Shown here piece by piece: positions 1 through 10,120 of a DNA stretch of 64,000 bases. How positions within the stretch are numbered: the first letter of the stretch is position 1; each line of letters opens with the position of its first letter. The stretch comes from Sediminibacterium sp. (lineage in GTDB: Bacteria > Bacteroidota > Bacteroidia > Chitinophagales > Chitinophagaceae): contig JAFWCB010000008.1 of NCBI GenBank assembly GCA_017537025.1, forward strand, positions 248,001-312,000. The letters run 5' to 3'. Made by a program: the position numbers and the translations under genes. The notes under the pieces are model-generated. The model saw only the letters and a list, made by a program, of their open reading frames with translations, was not told the DNA's origin and searched no databases.

Positions 1-2659
1 GGTAAAAGACATACCCGCTCCCGGTATAAATCAATTATTACAGGGTAAAGCGGCTGGTGTTCAGGTAACTGCTAATTCCGGTGTTGCGGGAGGCGGTATC
101 ACTTTTCGAATTCGTGGAAATAATTCTATCAATGCGTCTGTAGATCCATTATACATTGTAGATGGAGTTTTTATTAATAGTAATAATTTAGTAAATACCG
201 GATTGGGGAATCAGCAACAGTCGAACCCACTGGCCGATTTGAATCCGTCGGATATTGAAACCATCCAAATCCTTAAAGATGCAAATGCTACTGCCATCTA
301 TGGCTCTCTGGGTGCGAATGGCGTGGTGCTAATTACTACTAAAAGAGGTAAATTGAATAGTAAGGCCAGAATACAGTTCAATACCTATCAAGCATGGTCG
401 ACCCCAACAAATAAATTTCGTGTTGCTACCGGTCCCGAAACAGCCTTGCTTACCAATGAATCAAGAATTAATACCGCTATAGATAATGGATTACCTCCAT
501 CTTCTGCTACATTAATTCCAAATCCTGATCAGCAGCCTACTTTTTTTAGAACTGATGATCTTTTTAGAACTGCTAAAACAAGTAACTATGATATATCTGT
601 TCAAGGCGGTACAGATAAGAGTACGTACTTTCTTGCTTTTGGTTATTTCAATCAACAATCTATCGTAAAGCCTACCGATTTTAACAGATATAGCCTTCGA
701 TTCAATTACGACAATTATTTGAGTAAGAATCTGAAACTTGGAAATAGCATTAATATCAGCCGCACTTTTCGAAATGTAAGCAGTAACGATAATAATCCTC
801 AGGGAGTTATTAATTCTGCTCTTTTCCCCAGATCTTATTTACCTGTATTTAATACCGATGGCACTTATGCACGTTATGGTAGTTTTGATAATCATTTGGC
901 TTTAATAGATAACCTTAATAATAAAGCTGAAAGCTGGAGAACAATCGGAAATATTTATCTCGAATATAGTTTTCTACCCGAGCTAAAACTAAAAAGTAGT
1001 TGGAGCGTAGATAATACCAGTGTATATGAAAATAATTATTCAAATACACTTACAGCCGCCGGTCTTGCTAATAACGGATCTGCCAGCTCTTCAGAATCTA
1101 AATCAATTATTCTTACGAATGAGCAAGTACTAACATATATCAAAACATTTGGCGAAAGCCGAAAGCATGCTATCAATGCACTTATAGGTAATACCATAAA
1201 TACGGTATTGAATCAGAATACCTCCGCTAGTGGAACAGGCTTTGCTTCTAATGATCTTACCGCTGTTTCAGTGGCTTCTATTAGAACAGGATCGTCATCA
1301 CGTTCCATTGCGAAACTGATTTCATTTTTTGGAAAAGCAAGTTATACTTATGATAATAAATATACCTTCGATGCCAGTTTACGGGCAGATGCATCATCCC
1401 GATTTGGAATCAATAAAAGATGGGGCTATTTTCCTTCCGGAGGGTTTACTTGGAGAGCCGGACAAGAATCTTTTATTCAGCAGTTGAATATTTTTAATGA
1501 ACTTAAATTCAGAGTCAGCGTCGGTACATCCGGGAACCAGAATGGTATAGGATCTTATGCAGCACTCGGCTTATGGAATTCAGGCAATAACTATCTTGAT
1601 TTACCGGGTAATGCACCAACACAACTTGCTAATCCTGATCTAACATGGGAAACAACCAGACAAACGGATGTAGGGGTGGAGTTCAGTGTATTGAATAATC
1701 GATTAACAGCGATCATTGACTATTATAATAAATATACTTATGATTTGCTCCTGAATGTACCGGTTCCTTATCGTTCGGGCTTTGCATCTTATTTACAGAA
1801 CTTTGGTGCTGTTAGCAATAAAGGGGTAGAACTAACTTTGAAATTTGTAAACCTTGAAACGAAGTCGTTTAGTTGGTCATCTGATTTTAATATTTCTTAC
1901 AATAAAAATAGAATTGAAAAATTGGCTTCCGATATTTCTTTGGGAGCTTCAGGACGAAATATTTCTATTTTAAGAGAGGGTTTCCCGGTGAATTCTTTTC
2001 AACTGTATAAACAATTGTATGTAGACCCCAATACCGGTAATGCCGTGTATGAAGATGTAAATGGAGATGGTATTATTACCGCTGCAGACAGACAGATTGT
2101 TGGAGACGCACTTCCTAAATTTACGGGAGGACTAACCAATAATTTCAGATACAAGGGTTTCGATCTAGGTGTTTTCGTTTACTTCCAACAAGGAAACAAG
2201 ATTATGAACATGAATGATTTCTTTTTAGTTCATGGAAACACACAGGCGAATATTGGTTTTTTACCTAGACAGTTGAATCGTTGGCAGCAAAAAGGAGATA
2301 TCACCGATATCCCTCGCTTAACTACATACAGCGGTAATCCAAGCGCCAATAACAGTCCGGCTAATAATTATGGTGGAAATGTGGCTAATTTAAGTAGTCG
2401 TTATTTAGAAGATGGATCTTTTATTCGCTTAAGAACCATTACACTTGGATATAATATTCCTACTGAATTAGTTACTAAATGGAAACTGAGTGGAGTAAGA
2501 GCTTATATACAAGCTACTAACTTATTTACTATCACTAAGTACAATGGCCTAGACCCTGAGGTTAACTCTCAGAGCAACAATCAAAATACAACCGGATATG
2601 ATTGGGCAACTGTTCCTCAACCTAAAACCATACAGGTAGGTGTTAATGTAAACTTTTAA
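1..2659 (+). CDS. SusC/RagA-family TonB-dependent outer-membrane receptor (5' partial)
   Basis: The reading frame (codons starting at base 2) is open at the left edge, so the signal peptide, carboxypeptidase-like domain and start of the plug are outside the window. The first visible residues are the conserved SusC plug segment (LQGKAAGVQV, then RIRGNNSI and PLYIVDGV), followed by IYGSLGANGVVLITTKRGK, which closes the plug. The rest is a long beta-barrel ending in an aromatic strand (GVNVNF). SusC proteins are TonB-powered channels capped by a SusD lipoprotein; the SusD gene follows after 11 bases. The TTG at 203 is only an internal codon, because clear SusC homology lies upstream of it. Substrate cannot be read from the receptor; the peptidase next door suggests peptides, as in RagAB (inference). 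Confidence 0.95.
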   Translation, partial: VKDIPAPGINQLLQGKAAGVQVTANSGVAGGGITFRIRGNNSINASVDPLYIVDGVFINSNNLVNTGLGNQQQSNPLADLNPSDIETIQILKDANATAIYGSLGANGVVLITTKRGKLNSKARIQFNTYQAWSTPTNKFRVATGPETALLTNESRINTAIDNGLPPSSATLIPNPDQQPTFFRTDDLFRTAKTSNYDISVQGGTDKSTYFLAFGYFNQQSIVKPTDFNRYSLRFNYDNYLSKNLKLGNSINISRTFRNVSSNDNNPQGVINSALFPRSYLPVFNTDGTYARYGSFDNHLALIDNLNNKAESWRTIGNIYLEYSFLPELKLKSSWSVDNTSVYENNYSNTLTAAGLANNGSASSSESKSIILTNEQVLTYIKTFGESRKHAINALIGNTINTVLNQNTSASGTGFASNDLTAVSVASIRTGSSSRSIAKLISFFGKASYTYDNKYTFDASLRADASSRFGINKRWGYFPSGGFTWRAGQESFIQQLNIFNELKFRVSVGTSGNQNGIGSYAALGLWNSGNNYLDLPGNAPTQLANPDLTWETTRQTDVGVEFSVLNNRLTAIIDYYNKYTYDLLLNVPVPYRSGFASYLQNFGAVSNKGVELTLKFVNLETKSFSWSSDFNISYNKNRIEKLASDISLGASGRNISILREGFPVNSFQLYKQLYVDPNTGNAVYEDVNGDGIITAADRQIVGDALPKFTGGLTNNFRYKGFDLGVFVYFQQGNKIMNMNDFFLVHGNTQANIGFLPRQLNRWQQKGDITDIPRLTTYSGNPSANNSPANNYGGNVANLSSRYLEDGSFIRLRTITLGYNIPTELVTKWKLSGVRAYIQATNLFTITKYNGLDPEVNSQSNNQNTTGYDWATVPQPKTIQVGVNVNF

Positions 2660-2670
2660 ATTGTTTAGAC

Positions 2671-4008
2671 ATGAAAAATATAATTCATAAATATTTATAT
2701 ACTGCTTTTTTAGTTATTGTATTTAGCTCTTGTAAAAAATACCTAAATGAAATCCCTAATAACTCTCTAGATGCTTCCAATGCTATTACAGATGTTGGTA
2801 CGGCAAGAGCTGCTATTATTGGAGCCTATGATGCTGTCCAAGGTTACTATGCAAGTAATTATCCAACGCTTGGAACTATTACTGCAGATAATGTAATTTT
2901 TAATGGTACTTTAAGTCAGTATTTACAACTCGATCAGAATGCTATCCCTGCCGACAATGTAACTACTGTTGCAACATATCAGGGTATATATAAAGCTATC
3001 AATTCTGCTAATAGCATAATTGCTGCATTACCTTCGGTTAAAGACGTACGTTTAACCGATGCCGAACGAAATCAGATTACCGGTGAGGCTTACTTTATAA
3101 GAGCTTTGGGATATTTTGATCTTGGTCGTGGATGGGGTGGTGTTCAATTACAACTACAACCCACTTCTGATCTATCTGTTTTAAAAGGGATTAAAAGAAG
3201 CACACTTGATCAAACCTACGACCAAGTACTATCCGACTTAATTAAGGCGGAACAATTATTGCCCGATGATGCTACAACCAGAAATCGTGCACAAAAAAGT
3301 ATCGTAAGGGCACTTCGGGCAAGACTCCATTTGTATAGAAAACAGTGGGCTGATGCTGAAAACTATGCTACACAGGTTATTTCGAATTCAAAATACGCCT
3401 TAGTAACACCTTATAGAAACTTTTTTACAAATCCATTTCTTACAACCGAGTCTGTATTCGAATTGAGTTTTTCTGCCAATGATAGGAATACATTCTGGAA
3501 TTTATGGTATCCTAGCTCTTTTGGTGGCCAGTATACATTAAAGCCTTCTAACCCTTTTGTGGCTAAGGTTTCCAATCCTTTAATAGGGGGTTCTCGTAGC
3601 GCGCTTATTGCAGGTACAGGAAATAATGTATATGGGGTATTATATAATACTACTACAACCGGTGTGGATCCCTCTTATATCATTAGAATTGCTGAATTAT
3701 ATCTTATTAGAGCAGAAGCTAGGGCACAACAAAATAATCTTACCGGTGCTGTGGCCGATCTTGATGTAGTTAGAAGAAGAGCAGGATTAACAGGTTCTAC
3801 AGCGCTAACACAATCAGACATATTATTAGCTATTGAAGATGAACGCTCCATTGAATTTGCCTTTGAACCGCACCGTTGGTTCGATTTGGTAAGAACGGAA
3901 CGTGCAGGTGATGTTTTAGGTTTAACAGATAAAAGAAGATGGCTATTTCCTATTCCATTGTCTGATGTATTATCTGATCCTGATGTAGTACAAAACCCCG
4001 GATATTAA
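2671..4008 (+). CDS. SusD/RagB-family outer-membrane lipoprotein
   Basis: 445 residues with a lipoprotein signal (VIVFSSC, lipidated Cys21), followed by the usual SusD start KKYLNEIP. The helical TPR-like body shows typical SusD blocks such as GEAYFIRALGYFDLGRGWGG (about residues 137-156), YIIRIAELYLIRAEARAQ and the C-terminal ERSIEFAFEPHRWFDLVRT. SusD proteins sit over the SusC barrel and bind the ligand at the cell surface. The gene begins 11 bases after the susC stop, so the two are co-transcribed. At 445 residues it is somewhat shorter than many SusD proteins (about 500-600). The family call is secure; ligand unknown. Confidence 0.95.
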   Translation: MKNIIHKYLYTAFLVIVFSSCKKYLNEIPNNSLDASNAITDVGTARAAIIGAYDAVQGYYASNYPTLGTITADNVIFNGTLSQYLQLDQNAIPADNVTTVATYQGIYKAINSANSIIAALPSVKDVRLTDAERNQITGEAYFIRALGYFDLGRGWGGVQLQLQPTSDLSVLKGIKRSTLDQTYDQVLSDLIKAEQLLPDDATTRNRAQKSIVRALRARLHLYRKQWADAENYATQVISNSKYALVTPYRNFFTNPFLTTESVFELSFSANDRNTFWNLWYPSSFGGQYTLKPSNPFVAKVSNPLIGGSRSALIAGTGNNVYGVLYNTTTTGVDPSYIIRIAELYLIRAEARAQQNNLTGAVADLDVVRRRAGLTGSTALTQSDILLAIEDERSIEFAFEPHRWFDLVRTERAGDVLGLTDKRRWLFPIPLSDVLSDPDVVQNPGY

Positions 4009-4035
4009 AATTATTAAAAACTAAAAAATGTACAT

Positions 4036-6693
4036 ATGTATTCACTTACCAGTAAAATAAAACTTTTATTATCTGTATTTGCAGGAATAATATTATTCTT
4101 TCAGTCGAATGCACAGGCACCGTATTTTTTTCCAAAATCAAATAATTTTGATTCGAAAGTTCCTTCACCTGAGCAATATTTAGGGTATCCCATTGGATCT
4201 CATTATACTCGGCATGATCAGATCGTTGCTTATTTCCGCGAGCTAGCGAAAACGAGTAATCGAGTACATGTTCAAACCATTGGGAAAACCTATGAAGAGC
4301 GTGAACAGATTATAGTAACCATAACATCTCCGGAAAACTTTAATCGCTTAGAAACCATCAGGCAAGAACACCTCAGTTTGGTTGATCCGGCAAAGCCGAT
4401 TTTAGATAAGTCTTCACCAGTGGTCATTTTATTGGGTTATAGTGTTCACGGTAATGAGTCATCAAGTGGTGAAGTTAGTTTGTTGACAGGTTATTATTTG
4501 GCTGCCAATCAGGATAAAGAAACCGAAGATTGGTTAAAAGAGTCTGTTATATTTATCGATCCTTCATTAAATCCGGATGGAAGAGATCGTGCTGCAAATT
4601 GGTATAATAACTATAAATCTTTTCCGCCGGTTGCTGATGGGAATGATAAGGAACATCAGGAAGCTTGGCCCGGAGGTAGAACTAACCATTATTTTGCGGA
4701 TTTGAATAGAGATTGGTTAAACCTGGTTCATGTAGAGAGCAGGAATCGGGTAGCTTTCTTCCATCAATGGTATCCAAATGTTCAAATCGATTTTCATGAG
4801 CAAGGAGCTAATGCTACGTATTATTTTGAACCTACTCCTAAGCGACATGAAAGCCCGATCATTCCTTCGTTTCTGTATGAGCAGAATGCTGTTTTAGCAA
4901 AATACCATGCCAAGGCTCTGGATGAAATAGGGTCACTTTATTTCACCAAAGAGAATTATGATAATCTTTCTCCTATCTATGGTAGTACCTATCCCAAATT
5001 CTATGGAAGCTTGGCGGCTACTTTTGAAGAAGCTAGTTCAGGAGGTATTGTGAGAGAAACAACCAACGGGATTCTAACTTTTCCTTTTTCAATTCGGAAT
5101 CATTTGGCTACCAGCTTTTCTACTATCAGAGGAGCAATCGCAGAAAAAACAAATCTTTTTAAAGTACAAAAGGATCTTTTCAAATATGCTATTGATAAAG
5201 CAAAAGCTAGTGGTACCAAAGCATTTATTTTTGGAGACAGTAAAGATGAAACCCTCACTCAAAAATTCCTAGAGTTATTATTAACTCATAGGGTTACCGT
5301 TCATGAACTATCTACAGACCAGCAAATAGAAGGAAAAAAATTTGAAAAAGGGAAAGCTTATATAGTACCAACAGAACAACCTAACTATTTAATTGTACAT
5401 TCTTTGTTTGAAGAGAATATTCTGCAAGACAGTATTTATTATGATAATACAGGCTGGAGTGTTATTCATGCCTATGGATTACAGTATGCAAAAATTAATG
5501 CACCTACTTTTGAAAAAGGTACTATAGTTAACAAAACAACATTTCCAAAAGGAAATATACTCGGAGCTGCTTCGAATTATGCTTATTTAGCGGAATATAC
5601 CGACTTCAATGCGAGTAAATTTCTTTATCAGCTTTTGTCTGAAGGATTATTAGTAAAAGCAGCGTATAAACCGTTTAGCTCTATAGTGAATGATGGTAAG
5701 AAAAAAAGTTTTTCTTATGGAAGTCTTATCATACCGGTAGCCGGTCAGCGTATATCTGCTGATAGTTTATATAGGTTATTGAAAAAAGTTACTAATCTCT
5801 CCGGAATTAATGTGTACGCTGTTAATACCGGATTTAGTGCCGAAGGAATAGATTTAGGTAGCAGTAATATACGATCTATCCAAAAACCCGAAGTGGCATT
5901 AGCTTTTGGTCAAGGTGTTACTACCAGTGAGGCTGGTCAGATTTGGTTTTTATTATCGCATCATTTAGGAATACCTGTTGTAAAAATCGACCCTTCTAAT
6001 TTCTCCCGTATTTCATTAAAGCGATATAATACTCTGATATTGCCTGGAGGATCTTATGCCGCATGGGATAAGGCGGTTGTCGATAAAATCAAAAATTGGA
6101 TTTCCGATGGAGGTACGTTGATTACTTTCCAAAATGCAAGTGCATGGGCCATTCAAAATGATATCGTTAAAGAAAGAATTCTTCCTTCAGAAATAGACGC
6201 GGCGAGAAGTATTAATGCTTCTAATCTAAATACCGTTCAAAGGGTTACACCGAATGAACCAGCTCCCGTAACGGCCGATAAAACTGTTGCCAAACCAAGT
6301 CAGCCAGACCGTTTTGATTTTATTACGCAACAAGATAATGAGGGTGCCAAACGTATTAATGGAGCAATTTTTGTAAGTGACTTAGACATCTCTCATCCTA
6401 TTGCTTTCGGGGTAAGTTCTCGAAAATTATTTATCAATAAAAACGGATCTACCCTGTTAGCGCAAAGTGCTAACCCATATAGCACAGTAGCGAAATATAC
6501 CGATAAGCCCTTCATCAATGGGTATGCCTCAAAACAAAATATCTCGCGAATTAGTAATTCGGCTGCCATTATCCAAAGTGCTGTAGGAGCCGGTCAGGTT
6601 GTGCTGTTTGCAGATGATCCTACGTATAGAAGTTATTGGCTTGGAACTGCAAGACTTTTTATTAATAGTGTACTATTATTAAGTAATAAATAA
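4036..6693 (+). CDS. Secreted M14-family zinc carboxypeptidase
   Basis: 885 residues with a signal peptide ending near FFQSNAQ (residue 27). The M14 zinc site is visible: H138-G-N-E141, the NPDGRDR substrate-binding segment (179-185), NRDW (224-227) and the third zinc ligand in DFHEQG (H254). FEEASSGG (330-337) carries the probable catalytic Glu. The C-terminal third contains a class I glutamine-amidotransferase-like fold (LILPGGSYAAWDKAVVDKIKNWISDGG) seen in large Bacteroidetes M14 proteins, probably structural. It starts 27 bases after susD, so it is likely in the same transcript and supplies or trims peptides for the SusCD transporter (inference). No sortase-type C-terminal domain is seen, so it is probably periplasmic. 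Confidence 0.9.
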   Translation: MYSLTSKIKLLLSVFAGIILFFQSNAQAPYFFPKSNNFDSKVPSPEQYLGYPIGSHYTRHDQIVAYFRELAKTSNRVHVQTIGKTYEEREQIIVTITSPENFNRLETIRQEHLSLVDPAKPILDKSSPVVILLGYSVHGNESSSGEVSLLTGYYLAANQDKETEDWLKESVIFIDPSLNPDGRDRAANWYNNYKSFPPVADGNDKEHQEAWPGGRTNHYFADLNRDWLNLVHVESRNRVAFFHQWYPNVQIDFHEQGANATYYFEPTPKRHESPIIPSFLYEQNAVLAKYHAKALDEIGSLYFTKENYDNLSPIYGSTYPKFYGSLAATFEEASSGGIVRETTNGILTFPFSIRNHLATSFSTIRGAIAEKTNLFKVQKDLFKYAIDKAKASGTKAFIFGDSKDETLTQKFLELLLTHRVTVHELSTDQQIEGKKFEKGKAYIVPTEQPNYLIVHSLFEENILQDSIYYDNTGWSVIHAYGLQYAKINAPTFEKGTIVNKTTFPKGNILGAASNYAYLAEYTDFNASKFLYQLLSEGLLVKAAYKPFSSIVNDGKKKSFSYGSLIIPVAGQRISADSLYRLLKKVTNLSGINVYAVNTGFSAEGIDLGSSNIRSIQKPEVALAFGQGVTTSEAGQIWFLLSHHLGIPVVKIDPSNFSRISLKRYNTLILPGGSYAAWDKAVVDKIKNWISDGGTLITFQNASAWAIQNDIVKERILPSEIDAARSINASNLNTVQRVTPNEPAPVTADKTVAKPSQPDRFDFITQQDNEGAKRINGAIFVSDLDISHPIAFGVSSRKLFINKNGSTLLAQSANPYSTVAKYTDKPFINGYASKQNISRISNSAAIIQSAVGAGQVVLFADDPTYRSYWLGTARLFINSVLLLSNK

Positions 6694-6702
6694 ATTTTAT
6701 TT

Positions 6703-6710
6703 TACTTTTG
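6703..6710 (+). promoter_or_regulatory. Candidate -7 promoter box for the thioredoxin-fold gene
   Basis: TACTTTTG matches the Bacteroidetes -7 consensus TAnnTTTG and lies 41 bases upstream of the ATG at 6752, just after the carboxypeptidase stop. A matching -33 TTTG is not clear. It suggests the thioredoxin-fold gene can be transcribed independently of the SusCD operon. Confidence 0.4.
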
Positions 6711-6751
6711 TCTATTATTTTAGTAGACTAAAAAAATTTAAAAAAATTGAT

Positions 6752-7975
6752 ATGTATAAAAAATATTTGTTGGGATTCTTAGTAGGCTTCTATGGTGTGA
6801 TTTCCGTAAATGGACAAACAAAAACTGAATCGTTGACAGGTAATTGGCGTGGTGTTTTTTCCATCAAACCCGGAGTTGAGGTTCCCTTTAATTTTATTAT
6901 ACGTGAAGCAGGATCTACGTTGAAAGGATTTCTGGTGAATGGGGAAGAACGATTCCCCACCGGTGATCTTAGGATTGCAGGTGATTCTGTTTTTATACCA
7001 TTACCATTATTTGAAAATGAGCTTGCTTTTAAACTGGAAGGAAATCTCCTGAATGGCTTTTTTAGGAGGCAAGATCTTAAGGGAACAGCTACACCTGTTC
7101 AGGCAAAAAAAGGCATGCTATATCGTTTTAATGAGGCATCTTCTTCGCCTATTGCGGATATAAGCGGAACCTACGATGTAGTTTTTCAGAATGGTAATGG
7201 CAAAGAGGAAAAGGCAGTGGGAATTTTTAAACAGACCCAAGGAGTTGTAACAGCAACATTTCTGCGTATTACCGGGGACTCTCGTTTTTTAGAAGGGGTT
7301 ATTGAAGATGATGTTATAAGATTATCTTCTTTTATAGGTTCATCTCCCGCACTATATATCGGGAAAGTTGAAAAAAACGGAAGTATTAAAGGGGAAAATA
7401 TAAACGCTCGATCTTCTATTCCTTTTACAGCTATACCCAATGCAACTGCCGCTTTGCCAGATGCGTACAGTTTAACAAAGTTGAAAGAAGGGAATGATCG
7501 GCTATCTTTTCATTTTAAAGATGCGGATGGTAGGATTGTAAGTGCCGACGATGCGAAATTTAAGGGTAAACCACTCATCATCACCATAGGTGGTACTTGG
7601 TGCCCCAATTGTATGGATGAAGCCACTTTCTTGGCACCATGGTACAAAGCAAATCGGAACAGAGGCATTGAAGTCATCGGATTGCAATATGAGCGCCAAA
7701 CAGATAGTGCTTATGTTAAAAAAGCATTTGACAGATTTCGCAAATATTATGGTATCGAATACACTTTAGCATTAGGCGGTATTGCCGATAAACAGGTTGT
7801 ATTAGAATCTTTGCCGCAACTGGATAAATTTCTTTCATTCCCAACGACCATTTTTGTAGACAGAACCGGAAAAGTACAAAAGATACATACTGGTTTTTCC
7901 GGTCCTGCTACAGGAAAACATTATGAAACATTTATTAAAGAATTTAATGAAGAAGTAGATGCTTTAGTAAAATAA
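6752..7975 (+). CDS. Exported TlpA-like thioredoxin-fold protein
   Basis: 407 residues. Signal peptide MYKKYLLGFLVGFYGVISVNGQ, then about 220 residues of beta-rich sequence resembling the lipocalin-like regions found before redoxin domains in Bacteroidetes. The C-terminal thioredoxin domain has the redox motif W283-C-P-N-C287, and the cis-Pro region reads SFPTTIFVDRTGKV. The protein is predicted to act as a periplasmic thiol-disulfide reductant. It follows the carboxypeptidase in the same direction but has its own -7 box. The redox partner is unknown. Confidence 0.85.
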   Translation: MYKKYLLGFLVGFYGVISVNGQTKTESLTGNWRGVFSIKPGVEVPFNFIIREAGSTLKGFLVNGEERFPTGDLRIAGDSVFIPLPLFENELAFKLEGNLLNGFFRRQDLKGTATPVQAKKGMLYRFNEASSSPIADISGTYDVVFQNGNGKEEKAVGIFKQTQGVVTATFLRITGDSRFLEGVIEDDVIRLSSFIGSSPALYIGKVEKNGSIKGENINARSSIPFTAIPNATAALPDAYSLTKLKEGNDRLSFHFKDADGRIVSADDAKFKGKPLIITIGGTWCPNCMDEATFLAPWYKANRNRGIEVIGLQYERQTDSAYVKKAFDRFRKYYGIEYTLALGGIADKQVVLESLPQLDKFLSFPTTIFVDRTGKVQKIHTGFSGPATGKHYETFIKEFNEEVDALVK

Positions 7976-7980
7976 TACCT

Positions 7981-8051
7981 AGTCACGTGGCCGAGCGGAT
8001 AGGCAGAGGTCTGCAAAACCTTCTACGATGGTTCGAATCCATCCGTGACGT
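7981..8051 (+). tRNA. tRNA-Cys (anticodon GCA)
   Basis: The cloverleaf folds by hand: acceptor 7981-7987 with 8044-8050, D arm GCC (7990-7992) with GGC (8002-8004), anticodon arm 8006-8010 with 8018-8022 around the loop CTGCAAA (anticodon GCA at 8013-8015), T arm GATGG/CCATC around TTCGAAT. The discriminator base is T (8051), as expected for tRNA-Cys. CCA is not encoded. The first acceptor pair is A7981 with G8050, a mismatch in place of the usual G1-C72. Confidence 0.93.
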
Positions 8052-8074
8052 CTATTTAAAATTAGTTTTCCTCA

Positions 8075-9346
8075 TTATAAATTTTTAACAACCTTTCCAT
8101 CTTTCATAACCCAACTCACTTGTTGAAGGGATTTGATATTTTCAACCGGGTTTATTTTTACGGCAATAATATCTGCAAAAGCACCCACTTTAAGCTCCCC
8201 AATTTTTCCTTCCATATCTAATAATTCAGCGGCAGTTGTAGTGGCAGTGCGTATTGCGTCGATGGGACTTAATCCCCACTGTACAAAATATTCAAAGTCT
8301 TTGGCTTGTGATAAGTTCCATGCATAGCCTCCAATATCAGTTCCATAAGCCAGCTTCACACCAGCTTTGATGGCTTTTTTAAAAATGTCGGGCATCGATG
8401 CACTAAAATATTTGTTAATTGGGCTACCCATTTTAGCCCTTCCCTCGGCTACATATTCATTTACAAAAATGGTAGGGCACCAAAACACATTTTTTGCGGC
8501 CATTAGTTGCATACACTCATCATCCATACCACTTCCATGTTCAATGGTACGAGCCCCTGCATTAATGGCTGCTATGATACCGTCTCTTGTCATAGCATGC
8601 GCAGCTAATTTTTTTCTGCTTCTAATCGTTTCATCACCTATGGTATTAATTTCTTCGGGAGTAAAATTGGGTAATGCTCTATAGTTTCCATTGTCTAATT
8701 TATAATAGCTTCTATCGGCATATATCTTAATCCAATCTGCTCCCTGTTCTATTTGAGAGCGAACAGCCCTTCTTCCCTCATCTGCACCTGTTATTTCTTG
8801 CAAACCCTTTGGTAGGTTCAACTCCCATGCATAATCTGATTTTTTAATGGGGTAGTGCCCGGTAGTATTAATGGCTAATGTAGATACGAACATTCGCGGG
8901 CCTTCTATCTCGCCTCTGTTAATTGCTTTTTTTAAATCTACATCGGCAAATCCTGCGCCTTCAGTTCCTAAATCGCGAATGGTGGTAAAGCCGTTTTTCA
9001 GTGATTGGGCACAGCTTTTTACAGCCCGAATCGTTCGGTACGGAATAGACTCTTTAAGTACCTGTACATCATAATCTTCACTCGTAATATCTCCCTGTAA
9101 AAGCACATGCGTATGGCAATCGATTAATCCCGGTAACACATAATAGCCAGATAAATCAATGGTTGTATCGCCTTTAAAATTAGCGCCTATTTGTACTACT
9201 TTATTATCTCGGATTAATAAGGTTGTGCCTTTAATAAGATTTCCGGAACGAACATCTAATAAAGATCCACATCGAATAGCTATGGTTTGTTGCGTATAAG
9301 CGTTAATGGCTAACAATAAAAAGATACCTAAGCAAATTTTTTTCAT
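8075..9346 (-). CDS. Secreted amidohydrolase (imidazolonepropionase/prolidase-like)
   Basis: 423 residues with signal peptide MKKICLGIFLLLAINAYTQQ. Amidohydrolase metal-site motifs appear in order: H78-T-H80 in GLIDCHTHV, the bridging-Lys region ADWIKIYAD (about residue 207), the later His ligands in KLAAHAMT and TIEHGSG, and the Asp in LAYGTDIGG. The C-terminal strand (GKIGELKVGAFADIIAV) is the standard amidohydrolase ending. Related secreted enzymes hydrolyse Xaa-Pro dipeptides or cyclic amides; the exact substrate cannot be read. It is divergent from trmB (69 bases apart) and runs towards the tRNA. Confidence 0.88.
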   Translation of the reverse strand: MKKICLGIFLLLAINAYTQQTIAIRCGSLLDVRSGNLIKGTTLLIRDNKVVQIGANFKGDTTIDLSGYYVLPGLIDCHTHVLLQGDITSEDYDVQVLKESIPYRTIRAVKSCAQSLKNGFTTIRDLGTEGAGFADVDLKKAINRGEIEGPRMFVSTLAINTTGHYPIKKSDYAWELNLPKGLQEITGADEGRRAVRSQIEQGADWIKIYADRSYYKLDNGNYRALPNFTPEEINTIGDETIRSRKKLAAHAMTRDGIIAAINAGARTIEHGSGMDDECMQLMAAKNVFWCPTIFVNEYVAEGRAKMGSPINKYFSASMPDIFKKAIKAGVKLAYGTDIGGYAWNLSQAKDFEYFVQWGLSPIDAIRTATTTAAELLDMEGKIGELKVGAFADIIAVKINPVENIKSLQQVSWVMKDGKVVKNL

Positions 9347-9415
9347 GTTGTTGTATTTGTATAAATCAAGTTAATGAAAAAGTATATATAAGTGATTTAA
9401 TTTATTTTCGCACCC

Positions 9416-10120
9416 ATGGGTCAGAAAAAACTGGAAAGATTTGAGGCTATAAAGCAGTTTCCAAATGTATTAGAGTATCCGGATAATATGCAGGGGAATT
9501 GGAGTTCATTTTTTAAGAACAACCACTCCATTACATTGGAGTTGGCCTGCGGTAAGGGGGAATATGCTGTAGGATTAGGTCGCATGTACCCCCAACGTAA
9601 TTTTATTGGTATCGATGTAAAAGGTAATCGTATCTGGAGGGGCGCTAAAACGGCCTTAGATGAATCATTATCCAATATTGCTTTTGTACGCTCTCATATT
9701 GATAAGGTAACCAATTATTTTGCAGCCAGTGAAGTAGATGAAATATGGATCACTTTCCCCGACCCTCAGTTACGAGCTTCTCGTGCTAAAAAAAGACTTA
9801 CCCATCCTCGTTTTCTACGCCTTTACCAGCAGTTTTTAAAACCACATGGTATTATCCATCTTAAAACAGATAGCCCCGACTTATACAGGTTTACACAAGC
9901 CGTAATCAACTTATTTGATCTTGATTTGTTATATAACTCAGACAACCTTTACGCCGAGGCAACTATCAAACCGGAATGGCTAATCAAAACCCATTATGAA
10001 GGACTTGATATTGCCAATAGCAACAGGATACATTTGCTATCCTTTTTATTAAACAAAAACCTGCCTTTAGAAAAGGACAGCATTTTAAAAAATTTATTTA
10101 GTGAGCAAGAATCTGATTGA
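9416..10120 (+). CDS. trmB: tRNA (guanine-N7)-methyltransferase TrmB
   Basis: 234 residues. The SAM-binding motif LELACGKGEYAVG (41-53), the acidic strand IGIDVKGNRIWRGAK and the signature WITFPDPQLRASRAKKRLTHPRF (from about 111) identify TrmB, which makes m7G46 in tRNA. The ATG at 9416 lies five bases after TATTTTCG (9403-9410), a near match to the -7 box, so the mRNA would have almost no leader. Its last 20 bases overlap the next small gene. Confidence 0.95.
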   Translation: MGQKKLERFEAIKQFPNVLEYPDNMQGNWSSFFKNNHSITLELACGKGEYAVGLGRMYPQRNFIGIDVKGNRIWRGAKTALDESLSNIAFVRSHIDKVTNYFAASEVDEIWITFPDPQLRASRAKKRLTHPRFLRLYQQFLKPHGIIHLKTDSPDLYRFTQAVINLFDLDLLYNSDNLYAEATIKPEWLIKTHYEGLDIANSNRIHLLSFLLNKNLPLEKDSILKNLFSEQESD

